Shown in pieces: positions 45,361 to 55,204 of a stretch of 64,000 nt of DNA; position 1 is the first letter of the stretch; each line of letters begins with the position of its first letter. Source of the stretch: Deefgea salmonis. GTDB taxonomy: Bacteria > Pseudomonadota > Gammaproteobacteria > Burkholderiales > Chitinibacteraceae. The notes below the pieces were generated by a model. The model saw only the letters and a program-made list of their open reading frames with translations. It was not told where the DNA came from and did no database searches. The DNA is taken from contig NZ_JAJAWG010000001.1 in NCBI RefSeq assembly GCF_020531905.1, positions 62,001 through 126,000 on the forward strand. Direction: 5' to 3'. The translations under genes were made by a program, and so were the position numbers.

Positions 45361-46185
45361 TTAACCGGCCGGTTCAATATGGCGATTGGCCGGTTCTAGT
45401 CCGTCGGGGTGACGCAAGGCGCGCTCGATTCGGCGTGCTAAGGCCGGTAGATCCACGCTGTGCGCTTTGGCCAGCGCTTGCGCGCGCTGCATGATGGCGC
45501 GCGAGTTTGGCGGGAACTTGCCGCCGTTCATGGCTAACACAATCCGATTGGCGCAACCATCAGCACCGATGGCGATGGCCGCACCGTCAAACACCGTGCG
45601 AATGCGCTGGTAATAGCTGTCAAAGCGCGCGTCGCTGCCCCATAGATTCACCACCAATATCCCTTCATCGGCCAAAGCCGCGCGGCAATCGTCAAAAAAC
45701 TGCGCTGTGGCCAGACTTTCTGGCATGCCGCTTTGGCTGTACGCGTCGACCAAGAGTGCGTCAAACGCCGATTGGCGTTTTAACCACGCCGCGCCGTCAA
45801 CGCATTCAATTTTGAGCCGCGCACTGTCGTTGGGAATGGCAAAGCGATCGCGCAAGGCAATGACATCGGCGTCGATTTCTGCGACTTTAATCGTGCAATC
45901 GGGCAGGTAGTGATGGCAGTATTTGGCGAGTGAGCCGCCGCCGAGGCCAATCATGCCAATATGTCGGGTATTGGCTTGCAGTAGGCTAAATGCAATCATT
46001 GAGCGCGTATACCCCAGTATAAGATCTTGTGGGGTTTGGCGTTTCATTCGGCTTTGGACGGTGGTGAGGTCAAACATCAGCGAAACTTCGTCGCCTTCCT
46101 CATAAACAAATGGCTTACCACTTAAGGTTTCGGCAAATAAATCGGCAAAAGATGGGCTGGGCTGCTTAGTCACTCTGGCTGGCAC
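45361..46185 (-). CDS. Spermidine synthase-like protein (SpeE/methyltransferase fold)
   Basis: A 274-residue protein with the nucleotide-binding GMIGLGGGSLAKYCHHYLP, the acidic VAEIDADV, IECVDGAAWL and LLVDAYSQSGMPESL, which match the spermidine-synthase fold. The N-terminal aminopropyl-acceptor region of true SpeE is not obvious and there is no speD nearby. It may be one of the many SpeE-like paralogues without proven polyamine activity. A GTG at 46185 is used; a second GTG at 46173 is possible and neither has a clear ribosome site. Confidence 0.75.
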   Translation of the reverse strand: MPARVTKQPSPSFADLFAETLSGKPFVYEEGDEVSLMFDLTTVQSRMKRQTPQDLILGYTRSMIAFSLLQANTRHIGMIGLGGGSLAKYCHHYLPDCTIKVAEIDADVIALRDRFAIPNDSARLKIECVDGAAWLKRQSAFDALLVDAYSQSGMPESLATAQFFDDCRAALADEGILVVNLWGSDARFDSYYQRIRTVFDGAAIAIGADGCANRIVLAMNGGKFPPNSRAIMQRAQALAKAHSVDLPALARRIERALRHPDGLEPANRHIEPAG

Positions 46186-46325
46186 TATTAAAAATGAATC
46201 AGCCCGCCATCATCGCATGTTCAACAAATAATCAACAAATAAAGTATGTCGTGATCTAGCGCATGAAAAGATTATCGATGTAAGGCTACAATAAGAAATC
46301 AATTGATCTTCATAGGCCATACATC

Positions 46326-47975
46326 GTGATTGCTTTGCTTGCCGCGCAAAAAGCCGGATTACTTGCGCCCAAAAATTGGTTGAGCAATATCGTTGCTGGG
46401 GCGATTGTGGGCGTGGTGGCTTTGCCGCTGGGGATGGCGTTTGCCATCGCGTCGGGCGTCAAGCCCGAACAAGGGATTTATACCGCGATTGTAGCGGGTT
46501 TTATTGTGGCTATTTGCGGTGGCAGCCGGGTGCAAATTGCCGGCCCCACCGGCGCGTTTATTGTGATTTTGTCTGGCATTACCGCGCAATACGGCGTCGC
46601 TGGCTTGCAAGTGGCGACGATGATGGCCGGTGCGATTTTGCTGCTAATGGGCTTGGCCAAGCTCGGCGGGGTGATTAAATTTATTCCTGCGCCGGTGATC
46701 GTTGGCTTTACTGCCGGGATTGGGGTGATTATTTGGGTCGGGCAGTGGGGGGCATTTTTTGGTCTACCTGCGGTGCAGGGCGAGCATTTCCATCAAAAAT
46801 TTTGGCTCACGGTGCAGGCTTTGCCGCATTTGCATTGGGCCACCACCGGTTTGGCGGTGTTGAGTTTAATCGTGCTGATTGTTGCGCCCAAATGGCGCTG
46901 GACGCAAAAAATACCGGGGCCATTGCTGGCGATGGTGCTGGCAACGGGTTTGCAATCGCAATTTCATTTTGCGGGTGTAGCTACGATTGGCTCAGCGTTT
47001 GGCGGCATTCCGCAAGGTTTGCCTGAGTTTTCGCTGCCGCAGGTGAGTACCGGTCAGCTGATTAATTTGATTGGGCCCGCTTTTACCATTGCGATGTTGG
47101 GCGCGATTGAATCGTTGTTGTCTGCGGTGGTGGCCGATGGCATGACCGGCACGCGGCATGATTCAAATCAAGAGTTAGTCGGCCAAGGTTTGGCTAATTT
47201 AGTCACGCCACTGTTTGGTGGTTTTGCCGCCACCGGCGCGATTGCGCGCACCGCGACCAATATTCGTAATGGTGGCAATAGCCCCTTGGCGGGGATTGTG
47301 CATGGCATTACGCTTTTGGTAATCATTTTGTTTTTAGCACCGCTCGCCGCGTCGATTCCCTTGGCCGCTTTGGCAGCGATTTTGTTTGTGGTGGCGTGGA
47401 ATATGAGCGAAGTGAAGCATTTTCGGCACATGTTGACGCACGCCCCGCGGGCCGATGTGGTGATTTTGTTGATTACCTTTGTGCTGACGGTGTTTGCCGA
47501 CTTGGTGGTGGCGGTGAATATTGGCGTGATTTTAGCCACGCTGCATTTCTTGCGGCGGATGTCGATGTCGGTCGAGGTGGTGTCGCAAGATGCGCAGCAA
47601 ATCGGCATGGAGTTAATCCAGCAAGGTTTAATTCAACTGCCGCCCGGCGTGTTGGTGTTTTCGATTGAAGGGCCGTTTTTCTTTGGTGCGGTAGAAAATT
47701 TCGAGCGCGCGCTGGCCGCAACGCATACCGATCCCAAGGTACTGGTGATTCGATTGTTACGCGTGCCGTTTATTGATATTACTGGGCTGCAGGTGTTAGA
47801 CGGGGCGATCGCACAGCTGCAGCACCGAGGCGTACGGGTGCTGCTTTGTGAGGCCAATGTGCGCGTTTTGGCTAAATTAGAACGCGCTGGGGTTATGGCA
47901 ACTTTGGGGGCGGCGCATTACTGCGCCGATTTGGCGGGCGCGATTGCCCGAGCGGATGGCTTATGTGCTGATTGA
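46326..47975 (+). CDS. SulP-family anion transporter with STAS domain
   Basis: A 549-residue protein with about 10-12 membrane segments and a C-terminal STAS domain (about 430-545, with the VLVIRLLRVPFIDITGLQVL core). SulP hallmarks include GVVALPLGMAFAIASGVKPEQGIYTAI, IAGPTGAF and the GGFAATGAIARTATNIRNG segment. It carries sulfate, bicarbonate, a dicarboxylate or a related anion; the substrate cannot be read from sequence. The start is a GTG at 46326 just after GGCC-rich leader bases. It is monocistronic, divergent from the SpeE-like gene. Confidence 0.92.
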   Translation: MIALLAAQKAGLLAPKNWLSNIVAGAIVGVVALPLGMAFAIASGVKPEQGIYTAIVAGFIVAICGGSRVQIAGPTGAFIVILSGITAQYGVAGLQVATMMAGAILLLMGLAKLGGVIKFIPAPVIVGFTAGIGVIIWVGQWGAFFGLPAVQGEHFHQKFWLTVQALPHLHWATTGLAVLSLIVLIVAPKWRWTQKIPGPLLAMVLATGLQSQFHFAGVATIGSAFGGIPQGLPEFSLPQVSTGQLINLIGPAFTIAMLGAIESLLSAVVADGMTGTRHDSNQELVGQGLANLVTPLFGGFAATGAIARTATNIRNGGNSPLAGIVHGITLLVIILFLAPLAASIPLAALAAILFVVAWNMSEVKHFRHMLTHAPRADVVILLITFVLTVFADLVVAVNIGVILATLHFLRRMSMSVEVVSQDAQQIGMELIQQGLIQLPPGVLVFSIEGPFFFGAVENFERALAATHTDPKVLVIRLLRVPFIDITGLQVLDGAIAQLQHRGVRVLLCEANVRVLAKLERAGVMATLGAAHYCADLAGAIARADGLCAD

Positions 47976-48069
47976 TGTTGAGTAAGCTGACTTTTTGTGC
48001 GCTTACGCTGTTTTCTCTTGGGCTTCAGAGTAGAATCCCGCCTTTGTATGTTTTGTTGCTAGGCCGAAT

Positions 48070-48876
48070 ATGACTTCATTACCGTCGCACCCGATTGGCG
48101 TTTTTGATTCTGGAGTGGGTGGGCTTACCGTCGTGCGGGCTTTGATGGACCGCTTGCCCTTTGAAAACATCATTTACTTTGGCGATACGGCACGAGTGCC
48201 GTATGGCGTGAAGTCGGTGGCGACCATCGAGCACTATACGCAGCAAATTGCCCAGTTCTTGCAGCAGCAAGAAGTCAAAATGCTGATTATTGCGTGTAAT
48301 ACCATGGCGGCGGTGGCGGCCGATAAAGTACGCGCGTCAGCCAATGTGCCAGTGCTGGACGTGATCGAAGCCGGTGCTAAAAATGCGGTGGCGCATACCA
48401 AAACCGGTGGCATTGGCGTGATTGGTACGCCAACGACGATCAATTCCAATGCTTATGCGCGGGCGATTCATCAGCTCAATCCGGCTTTTCGGGTTTATTC
48501 GCAAGCTTGCCCGTTGTTTGTGCCTTTGGTAGAAGAAGGTTGGCTCGACCATGCGGTCACGCGTTTAACCGCGCAAGAATACCTCAAGCCGGTGTTTGTT
48601 GAGTCGATTGATACGCTGGTGCTGGGTTGCACGCATTACCCATTGATTAAACCGTTGTTAATGGATATTTGTGGTGATCGCATGCAGTTGGTCGATTCGG
48701 CGCTGTCGATTGCCGATCAAACGGCGGAGATTTTGCAGTCGCGCGGTTTAGCTAATCCGTCACACCAAATTCCAAATTATCGTTTTGTGGTTACCGATTT
48801 GCCGGTGAAGTTTCAAACCATTGGCGAGCGATTTTTGGGGCGTAGCTTGGGTAAGATTGAGCTGACTCAGTTGTGA
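48070..48876 (+). CDS. murI: Glutamate racemase
   Basis: A 268-residue racemase with GVFDSGVGGLTV, YFGDTARVPYGVKS, the first catalytic cysteine in IACNTMAA and the second in LVLGCTHYPLIKP. It makes D-glutamate for peptidoglycan. The gene stands alone and is closed by a hairpin terminator. Confidence 0.96.
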   Translation: MTSLPSHPIGVFDSGVGGLTVVRALMDRLPFENIIYFGDTARVPYGVKSVATIEHYTQQIAQFLQQQEVKMLIIACNTMAAVAADKVRASANVPVLDVIEAGAKNAVAHTKTGGIGVIGTPTTINSNAYARAIHQLNPAFRVYSQACPLFVPLVEEGWLDHAVTRLTAQEYLKPVFVESIDTLVLGCTHYPLIKPLLMDICGDRMQLVDSALSIADQTAEILQSRGLANPSHQIPNYRFVVTDLPVKFQTIGERFLGRSLGKIELTQL

Positions 48877-48888
48877 TGCGCGAGCAAA

Positions 48889-48911
48889 AAAGCCAGCGGA
48901 TGCTGGCTTTG
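48889..48911. terminator. Hairpin terminator between murI and the convergent small gene
   Basis: AGCCAGC and GCTGGCT (48891-48897 and 48902-48908) form a stem with a four-base loop, with an A run before and Ts after, so it can work on both strands. Confidence 0.75.
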
Positions 48912-48915
48912 TCAT

Positions 48916-49062
48916 TTAGTGCGTGAGTTGGGTATTGAGCTTGATCCATGCAAACGGGGTACTGCCGCGCATGCGATCGGCAAAAGTTTGTTTGGGTTTG
49001 GGTAGGTGGGTGTGACCGAGCGCGGTGCTGCGCGTGGTGTTGCTTGCGGGCTTGTTATCCAT
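48916..49062 (-). CDS. Candidate small protein (48 residues)
   Basis: An ATG at 49062 with a well-placed Shine-Dalgarno (AAGAGG, seven bases upstream) opens a 48-codon frame ending at the terminator shared with murI. The product is polar and basic, with no signal or membrane segment: it begins MDNKPASNTTRSTALGHTH, has a KPKQTFADRMRG middle and ends TQLTH. No family was recognised. A perfect CRP-type palindrome lies 78 bases upstream. The ribosome site, terminator and upstream site support a real gene; protein evidence is lacking. Confidence 0.5.
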   Translation of the reverse strand: MDNKPASNTTRSTALGHTHLPKPKQTFADRMRGSTPFAWIKLNTQLTH

Positions 49063-49139
49063 GATCTGGCCTCTTTAGGGGGTGAAAGAGATTTGAATTG
49101 CGATGAATTACGAAGCCCAATGATAATCTGATTTGTCTT

Positions 49140-49155
49140 TGTGACCAATGTCACA
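49140..49155 (-). promoter_or_regulatory. Perfect CRP-type palindrome upstream of the small gene
   Basis: The sequence TGTGA-CCAATG-TCACA matches the CRP consensus half-sites exactly with the correct six-base spacer. It lies between the small gene and the DedA gene end, so its only sensible target is the small minus-strand gene. A TATCAT-like -10 lies a short way downstream on the minus strand. Confidence 0.6.
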
Positions 49156-49274
49156 ATTTGACTTAACGCAAAATGAACGCTGAATTTAGTTTTCTGGCTT
49201 TGGGTTTGCTTGATAAGCACACTCGCTGCGACGCCGCACTGGGCTGACGCCGCATCAATGAGCGGGTTCAGCGC

Positions 49275-50006
49275 TTAGCTTAAAACCTGCCAAAGTCGTG
49301 AGCCGTAGTTCGTGGCGTGAGGATGGCTAAAGAGGAAGTACAGTGCGCCGGCACTGGCGAGTGTGACAATGGGCGCGCCGAGCGAAAACCAGCGATGGCG
49401 GGTATTTTGCTTAAAGCATTGCCACAGCATCCACAGGGCAGTAAAGACCAAGCCCAAGGTGATCATTAACAGCGTTGGAAAATGCATCGCCGTACTTTCA
49501 CCCAGCCCAATCGCCGCGCCAGCCAAAATTCCCGGCAAAAAATACAATGGTGACCAAAGCACACACGCCAGTATACACGCCGGCATGAAGCGTTTGGCGG
49601 GCATGGAGAGCATACCTGCCACCATCGGCAATACCGGCCGAGTTGGGCCTAAAAATCGGCCAACAAAAATCCCCACTGGACCGTGATGCCGTAAAACCAG
49701 CCGTGCTTGGATCAATAAGCGGCGATGTTGGCGAATCAGTTTGAGTTGTTGTAACGGGCGGCGATAGCGGTAACCGAGCGCATACGAAATCAGATCGCCC
49801 AATAGTGCGGCGACAAAGCCAACACTACACGCCAACCAAAAATCCATTTTGCCGCTGCCAATCAATGTGCCCATCGTAACCATTAAAATCGTACCGGGAA
49901 TGATCAGTCCAATTAAGGCGGTGGATTCGGCCAGTACAATCACAAATAACAGCGCGAGCGCCAATTCATTCGAGTGGTTGAGTGCAGTTTGAAGCAAGTC
50001 TTGCAT
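49275..50006 (-). CDS. DedA-family membrane protein
   Basis: A 243-residue protein with about five hydrophobic segments and the DedA/SNARE-associated features FVIVLAESTALIGLIIPGT, GDLISYALGYRYRR and the FVGRFLGPTRPVLPMVAGM signature. DedA proteins are undecaprenyl-phosphate or phospholipid flippases in several bacteria. The ATG at 50006 is used; an in-frame TTG at 50054 would extend it, and neither has a clear ribosome site. It stands alone. Confidence 0.88.
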   Translation of the reverse strand: MQDLLQTALNHSNELALALLFVIVLAESTALIGLIIPGTILMVTMGTLIGSGKMDFWLACSVGFVAALLGDLISYALGYRYRRPLQQLKLIRQHRRLLIQARLVLRHHGPVGIFVGRFLGPTRPVLPMVAGMLSMPAKRFMPACILACVLWSPLYFLPGILAGAAIGLGESTAMHFPTLLMITLGLVFTALWMLWQCFKQNTRHRWFSLGAPIVTLASAGALYFLFSHPHATNYGSRLWQVLS

Positions 50007-50188
50007 GGCGGTGGCAGTGGGAATGAAGTTGGCTATTAGGGCGCGTGCGGCCAATTTAGTTCCGAGCTGCGGTTGATATTGCGTTGATCTTGGTGTTTGA
50101 GCTCAGGCAGTCAAAGCTAGAATTAGTGCGGGGCGGGGTAAAGTCGGTTGTTTGAGCGTCGCAAAAAAACAATGTTGATCTGCTTTGA

Positions 50189-51400
50189 TTAAAACCAGGC
50201 GCCAAAATTGACTTGCCAGCTTTCGAGATTCTCGCCTTTGCTAAAGCTCACGCCGCCATGAAAGTCAATGTCGGTGTTTTGCTCGTTGCGTTGGCGGCCA
50301 AAACTCACACCAACTTCATTTTGATGGTTGCTAAATAATTTGGTGCCCGTGTATTGGGTGTTAATTAAATAGATTTCCCAGGAAAGCGGATCCCCGCCTA
50401 CTTCCCATTGACTATCCAGAGAATAAAACAAACCATTTCTAAATACGGTGTTGGCAATGTCGGGATTCAATGTATTGCTATCTACGCGCAGACTAAAGGC
50501 GTTGTAGTAGCCGAGCAGATTGCCCAGTGTGAGATGCCAGCCGTCCCCCTCCCAAACATAGCTTGAGGCAATCGCTGCCGAGCCGATCCATGCGGATGTA
50601 CCCAGATCGTTAGATCCAGCAAAACGGGCCGAGCTGGTTGCGCCTAAAGTCCAGTTGCTGTTGACCGGATAGCGATAACTTAAGCCGAGGTTTGCGTCGT
50701 AAGATTTGCTGCCCTCAGCGTCGGTGTAACCCAGTGGTGCGCTGACAATGAGCTCGTGATTGGCTTGGCCTAAGTTGTAAGCGTAAGCCAAAGGCAGCGT
50801 GACGCCATCGCTATGCATGGCCCTGACTCGTGCGGTGGCGCTCGATTGCATGTGGGTGTAATTGATGCCTGCTGAAAAGCGCTGCTCGTCGGCAGCGGCA
50901 TCGCTGCCAAACCACAATGTTTGGGCATCAAGGCTTACGCCACGACTCATTAAGCTATTGCTGTTGCCAGCGACTAAATCAATCGGCGACAGCTCGATTA
51001 AATGCGTACTCGGTTCGCTGAGTAAGTCAGAGCGGCTACTAAGGTATTTTAAAAACAGTGCTTGGCTTTGTTCTCTGGTGTTGCCTTGAAAGGTTTTGCT
51101 AAGGCCGGTGCTTGGAATACTAAATTCTAACTTACTGCTTATGTCTGGGTAGGCGATGATAATGGGCAGTCCACGAAAATTGAGTGTGCTCGTTACGGCT
51201 TCTTTGCCTGTGTAATTATTAAATAGGCTGCCAGGTCTGATCGCTTGTTTGTAGAAAATATTGACACTCTTTTCGGCGTCAATGTGGCGGCTAGATTGAG
51301 TTTGGCCGCCCATTGTGGCGCTAAGTTCAAAAGGCGCGGCATGCCCGTATGTACTGAATGCGAGGGCAATTAAAGTCAGGAAGGGTTTGAAATTAGGCAT
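50189..51400 (-). CDS. Predicted outer-membrane barrel protein, function unknown
   Basis: A 403-residue protein with a signal peptide (about 1-22, ending YGHA), repeated short alternating strands and a C-terminal SWQVNFGAWF ending in phenylalanine, as in outer-membrane barrels. No family was recognised. The ATG at 51400 has a GAAAG ribosome site; the frame extends further upstream. It lies 101 bases behind the ParA gene on the same strand, but no functional link is evident. Confidence 0.65.
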   Translation of the reverse strand: MPNFKPFLTLIALAFSTYGHAAPFELSATMGGQTQSSRHIDAEKSVNIFYKQAIRPGSLFNNYTGKEAVTSTLNFRGLPIIIAYPDISSKLEFSIPSTGLSKTFQGNTREQSQALFLKYLSSRSDLLSEPSTHLIELSPIDLVAGNSNSLMSRGVSLDAQTLWFGSDAAADEQRFSAGINYTHMQSSATARVRAMHSDGVTLPLAYAYNLGQANHELIVSAPLGYTDAEGSKSYDANLGLSYRYPVNSNWTLGATSSARFAGSNDLGTSAWIGSAAIASSYVWEGDGWHLTLGNLLGYYNAFSLRVDSNTLNPDIANTVFRNGLFYSLDSQWEVGGDPLSWEIYLINTQYTGTKLFSNHQNEVGVSFGRQRNEQNTDIDFHGGVSFSKGENLESWQVNFGAWF

Positions 51401-51501
51401 GATGCTTTCCGTTTGTCGCAATCTCTTTTTTTGTAGATGGTGCGATTCGGAAAGCAAGAATTAAAAACAACAGTAAGCGTAAGAAAGCTTGACGTTAGTA
51501 A

Positions 51502-52293
51502 TTATTCGTGGATGAACGGTAAGTCTCGTGATAAAGACAGTAGATTGCTCTCAATTAATTCATCCAGTAGAAAGCTAAAGTCAGTTGCAGCGTCGGATGT
51601 GGGGGCAAAATCAAAGATATTACTGCCGCAGCCCACCGCTGCCGCCAGCGCTTCTTGTTCGCGGATTCTGGTTTTCAGCACTTCGCCGGGGAAGTGTTTG
51701 GTGAGTTGGCCAGCAACGGTTTCGGCGGTGATTTGGTTGGGGATATAGCGATTGATCAGGTAGCGCCGAGGCGTTCTGGCTTGAAATTTTTCCAGCCCAT
51801 ACAGCGTTTGCGACAGTTGCATTGCGCCGTTGAGCGCCAAATATTCTGCCGCCACTGGCACGAGGATGATGTCAGCGGCAAACAGTGCCGAAAAAGCAAC
51901 AACCCCCAGCATTGGCGTGCAATCGATGATGATAGGCAGGCCACTTCCGGCCAGCATTTCGGCGTGTAGGCCGAGTTTGAGTCGCCAAATATTGTCGCGA
52001 TGCCGCGACACTTGAGCGTCAATTTTGCCCAACTCAAGGTGTGACGCAATAAATTGAATGCCGCTGGGTAAGGGCGTAGCTAGATCAGACAGCGTGCTTA
52101 AGCCTTGATAAAAACGATAAATGCTTTTGCTGCTGGGGATTTTGATGCCATACATCGAGGTTAAATGTGCTTGGGGATCAAGGTCGATCAGTAAGGGTTC
52201 GATCCCGTTTTTGGCGATCGCAGCGGCTAAATTGGCGGCAATCGTGGTTTTACCCACGCCTCCTTTCATATTAAAGACGGCGATTACGGTCAT
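51502..52293 (-). CDS. ParA-family ATPase (orphan)
   Basis: A 263-residue MinD/ParA ATPase with the deviant Walker A MKGGVGKTTIAANLA at 9-23, the Walker A' stretch LLIDLDPQAHLTSMYG, and PIIIDCTPMLG as Walker B. The ATG at 52293 is chosen: AGGA lies upstream, and the frame before it is unrelated. No ParB gene or parS-like site was found nearby, so this is not the chromosome parAB locus. It may position some other cargo. Confidence 0.9.
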   Translation of the reverse strand: MTVIAVFNMKGGVGKTTIAANLAAAIAKNGIEPLLIDLDPQAHLTSMYGIKIPSSKSIYRFYQGLSTLSDLATPLPSGIQFIASHLELGKIDAQVSRHRDNIWRLKLGLHAEMLAGSGLPIIIDCTPMLGVVAFSALFAADIILVPVAAEYLALNGAMQLSQTLYGLEKFQARTPRRYLINRYIPNQITAETVAGQLTKHFPGEVLKTRIREQEALAAAVGCGSNIFDFAPTSDAATDFSFLLDELIESNLLSLSRDLPFIHE

Positions 52294-52502
52294 TGAGCAC
52301 GTTCCTGGTTGCAATGTCTCGGCGATGTTACGGCAAGGGCTGACATAGTTGCGTTGCCAGCCTGTCATTTGTTGTCCGCTGCTGAAATTGCATTCTACCT
52401 GAAGCCGCTTTCTGACTGGGGATCGATTTGTCGGTACAGCTGGGCAAAGCCATGCTTTACAATGCACCGCTTGACCCATTGCTTATGAATTAGGTTTTCT
52501 TG

Positions 52503-54821
52503 ATGACATCGATATTTCAGCGTTTAGCGCAAGAGTTGGCCTGCCGTGAGCCACAAGTTTTGGCGGCAGTGACTTTATTGGATGAAGGCGCGACCGTGCC
52601 GTTTATTTCACGCTATCGCAAAGAGCTGACTGGTGGCTTAGATGACACCCAGTTGCGTCGTTTGGAAGAACGCCTGCGCTATTTGCGCGAGCTAGAAGAC
52701 CGTCGAGCCAGTGTGCTCAATACCATTCGTGAGCAAGGTCAGCTTACTGCAGATTTAGAGCGGGTATTGCTTGAAGCCGACAATAAACAAACGCTTGAAG
52801 ACCTATACCTGCCTTTTAAACAAAAACGCCGCACCAAAGCGCAAATCGCCCGTGAAGCCGGTTTGGCCCCTTTGGGTGAGGCGTTGCGACTCAATCCATT
52901 GTTGGTGCCGGAAACGGTGGCGCTGGATTTTTTGAGTGCTGAGCATGGCGTGAATGACGTGAAAGCGGCGCTGGACGGTGCGCGGGCGATTTTGCTCGAA
53001 ACCTGGAGCGAAAACGCCACTTTATTGGGCGCTTTGCGCGCGCATTTGCAGCAAGAAGGGCAACTCAAAACCAGCGTCATCGTCGGGCAAGAAAGCGCGG
53101 GTGCCAAATTTAGCGATTATTTTGATTTTTCTGAACGATTAATGGCAATGCCGTCGCATCGCTTGTTGGCGATTTTGCGGGCGCGCAACGAAGGTATTTT
53201 GGCGATTCATTTATTATTGCCCGAAGAAATCGCCGCCGGTGGCCGCATGGGCGAAGCCAATCGTTGTGAAGTATTGATTGCGCGCCATGTTGGGATTGCA
53301 GCGCAAAATCGCGCGGCGGATAAATGGCTGAACGACACGGTGCGGTTGGCGTGGCGGGCGAAAATCGGCTTGTCTTTAGAAAACGAATTACTCAGCGCCG
53401 CCCGCGAGCGCGCCGATTTAGAAGCGATTCGGGTGTTTGCTTTGAACTTAAAAGACTTGCTGCTGGCCGCGCCCGCTGGCCCACGCGCCACTTTGGGCTT
53501 GGATCCGGGTTTACGCACCGGTGTGAAAGTGGCGGTGGTGGATGCGACCGGTAAATTTGTCGCCCACGAAACGATTTATCCGCACGAGCCGCGCCGAGAT
53601 TGGGCTGGTTCGCTTGCCGTGCTAGAGCGCTTATGTATGGCACATCAAATTGAATTGATTGCCATTGGTAATGGCACGGCCAGCCGTGAAACCGATAAAT
53701 TGGCCACTGAATTGATTGCCCGATTGACGGGGCGAAAACCTGCGAAAATCGTCGTTTCAGAAGCGGGGGCTTCAGTGTATTCGGCGTCGGAATTGGCGGC
53801 CAAAGAGTTTCCAGATTTGGATGTGTCGATTCGCGGCGCGGTGTCCATTGCGCGGCGTTTGCAAGACCCATTGGCGGAATTGGTGAAAATCGACCCCAAA
53901 GCGATTGGCGTTGGCCAGTATCAGCATGATGTGAATCAGCATGAATTGGCGCGCATGCTCGACGCGGTGGTGGAGGATTGCGTGAATGCCGTCGGCGTGG
54001 ATGTGAACATCGCCTCGGCGGCGCTGTTAGCAAGGGTATCGGGCCTGAGCGCAACCATTGCAAGCAACATCGTCACCTACCGTGATAGCCATGGCGTATT
54101 TGCCAATCGCAAAGCTTTGCTCAAAGTGCCGCGTTTGGGTGATAAAGCGTTTGAATTGTCCGCTGGGTTTTTGCGAATTATGCAAGGCGACCATCCTTTG
54201 GATGCCTCAGCGGTTCACCCTGAAGCGTATCCATTGGTTGAGAAAATCTTGGCACGAGTGGATAAAAACATTCGCCAGTTGATTGGTGATCGCAGTGCTT
54301 TGCAGCAATTAGATGCGGCGAGCTTGGTGGATGCCCAATTTGGTCTGCCCACGGTGAACGACGTGTTGGCGGAGCTAGAAAAACCTGGGCGTGATCCGCG
54401 GCCAGAGTTTAAAACCGCGACGTTTGCTGATGGCGTTGAGCGGATTCAAGATTTAAAAGTCGATATGGTGCTCGAAGGCGTGGTGAGCAATGTGACTAAT
54501 TTTGGCGCTTTTGTGGATATTGGCGTGCATCAAGATGGCTTGGTGCATATCTCTTGTTTGGCTGGGCGTTTTGTCAAAGACCCGCGCGAGGTGGTGAAGG
54601 CGGGCGACGTGGTGAAAGTCAAAGTAACCGAAATTGATGTGGCGCGTAAACGCATCGCGCTGACCATGCGCTTAAATGATGCGCCACGCGAGGCGGCAGC
54701 AACACCGGGCGCACCAGCGCTGACGGCGCAGCAAAGAAAGGCTGTTAAAGCGCCACTTACAGCGCCGCAAGGCGCGCTGGCCGAGCAATTGGCAGCACTC
54801 AAACTCAAGCCTACTCGATGA
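52503..54821 (+). CDS. tex: Tex-family RNA-binding transcription accessory protein
   Basis: A 772-residue protein with the Tex order of domains: N-terminal helical part ([20 protein letters not shown]), YqgF/RNase H-like domain ([16 protein letters not shown]), helix-hairpin-helix pair ([21 protein letters not shown] and [13 protein letters not shown]) and a C-terminal S1 domain (about 655-725, [26 protein letters not shown]). It binds nucleic acid and affects transcription and RNA handling. The ATG at 52503 is preferred over the adjacent TTG. Confidence 0.95.
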   Translation: MTSIFQRLAQELACREPQVLAAVTLLDEGATVPFISRYRKELTGGLDDTQLRRLEERLRYLRELEDRRASVLNTIREQGQLTADLERVLLEADNKQTLEDLYLPFKQKRRTKAQIAREAGLAPLGEALRLNPLLVPETVALDFLSAEHGVNDVKAALDGARAILLETWSENATLLGALRAHLQQEGQLKTSVIVGQESAGAKFSDYFDFSERLMAMPSHRLLAILRARNEGILAIHLLLPEEIAAGGRMGEANRCEVLIARHVGIAAQNRAADKWLNDTVRLAWRAKIGLSLENELLSAARERADLEAIRVFALNLKDLLLAAPAGPRATLGLDPGLRTGVKVAVVDATGKFVAHETIYPHEPRRDWAGSLAVLERLCMAHQIELIAIGNGTASRETDKLATELIARLTGRKPAKIVVSEAGASVYSASELAAKEFPDLDVSIRGAVSIARRLQDPLAELVKIDPKAIGVGQYQHDVNQHELARMLDAVVEDCVNAVGVDVNIASAALLARVSGLSATIASNIVTYRDSHGVFANRKALLKVPRLGDKAFELSAGFLRIMQGDHPLDASAVHPEAYPLVEKILARVDKNIRQLIGDRSALQQLDAASLVDAQFGLPTVNDVLAELEKPGRDPRPEFKTATFADGVERIQDLKVDMVLEGVVSNVTNFGAFVDIGVHQDGLVHISCLAGRFVKDPREVVKAGDVVKVKVTEIDVARKRIALTMRLNDAPREAAATPGAPALTAQQRKAVKAPLTAPQGALAEQLAALKLKPTR

Positions 54822-55204
54822 TGGGTTCGGTCATGGCTTGAACCGCGGTTTGCTGCTGGCCTTCATTGTTTCGGTATGAAGGCGGGCACTGCGCTGACGA
54901 TTGAATTACTTGTTGTGATTGAGGTGCTGCGCCACGCTGCGGTGATGATCATTTGATCGAGGCATATTGATTTGTTTTTGATGTAAACCACACAGCACCG
55001 CAACCAAGCTGGGTTTGCTTGGGTCTGGGTGGGCGGTGTGGGCGGACGTTAGTGGCATCGCAGCGTAAGCATGGGCAAGCATAAGGCAGATATGATTTGG
55101 GTTGGTTCACTGATGCTATCGACGATTTTATCTGCTGCTTGAGTCTCAATTGCTTAGAGGCTTGAAATATTAGTCAATTTTTTGCGCAAGACGGCCAATT
55201 TGGT
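54822..55204. other. Intergenic region between tex and the phosphodiesterase gene; nothing supported
   Basis: These 383 bases lie between convergent genes. No gene, strong hairpin or repeat shared with the rest of the window was seen; short open frames here lack ribosome sites. Confidence 0.35.

Noticed and set aside
48919-49220. Longer minus-strand 102-codon frame overlapping the 48-residue candidate in another frame
   Set aside because: Its start lies upstream of the CRP-type site and it has no ribosome site; the shorter frame has a strong one.
54878-54960. Short hydrophobic 26-codon frame after tex
   Set aside because: No ribosome site, no terminator and no similarity; likely chance.
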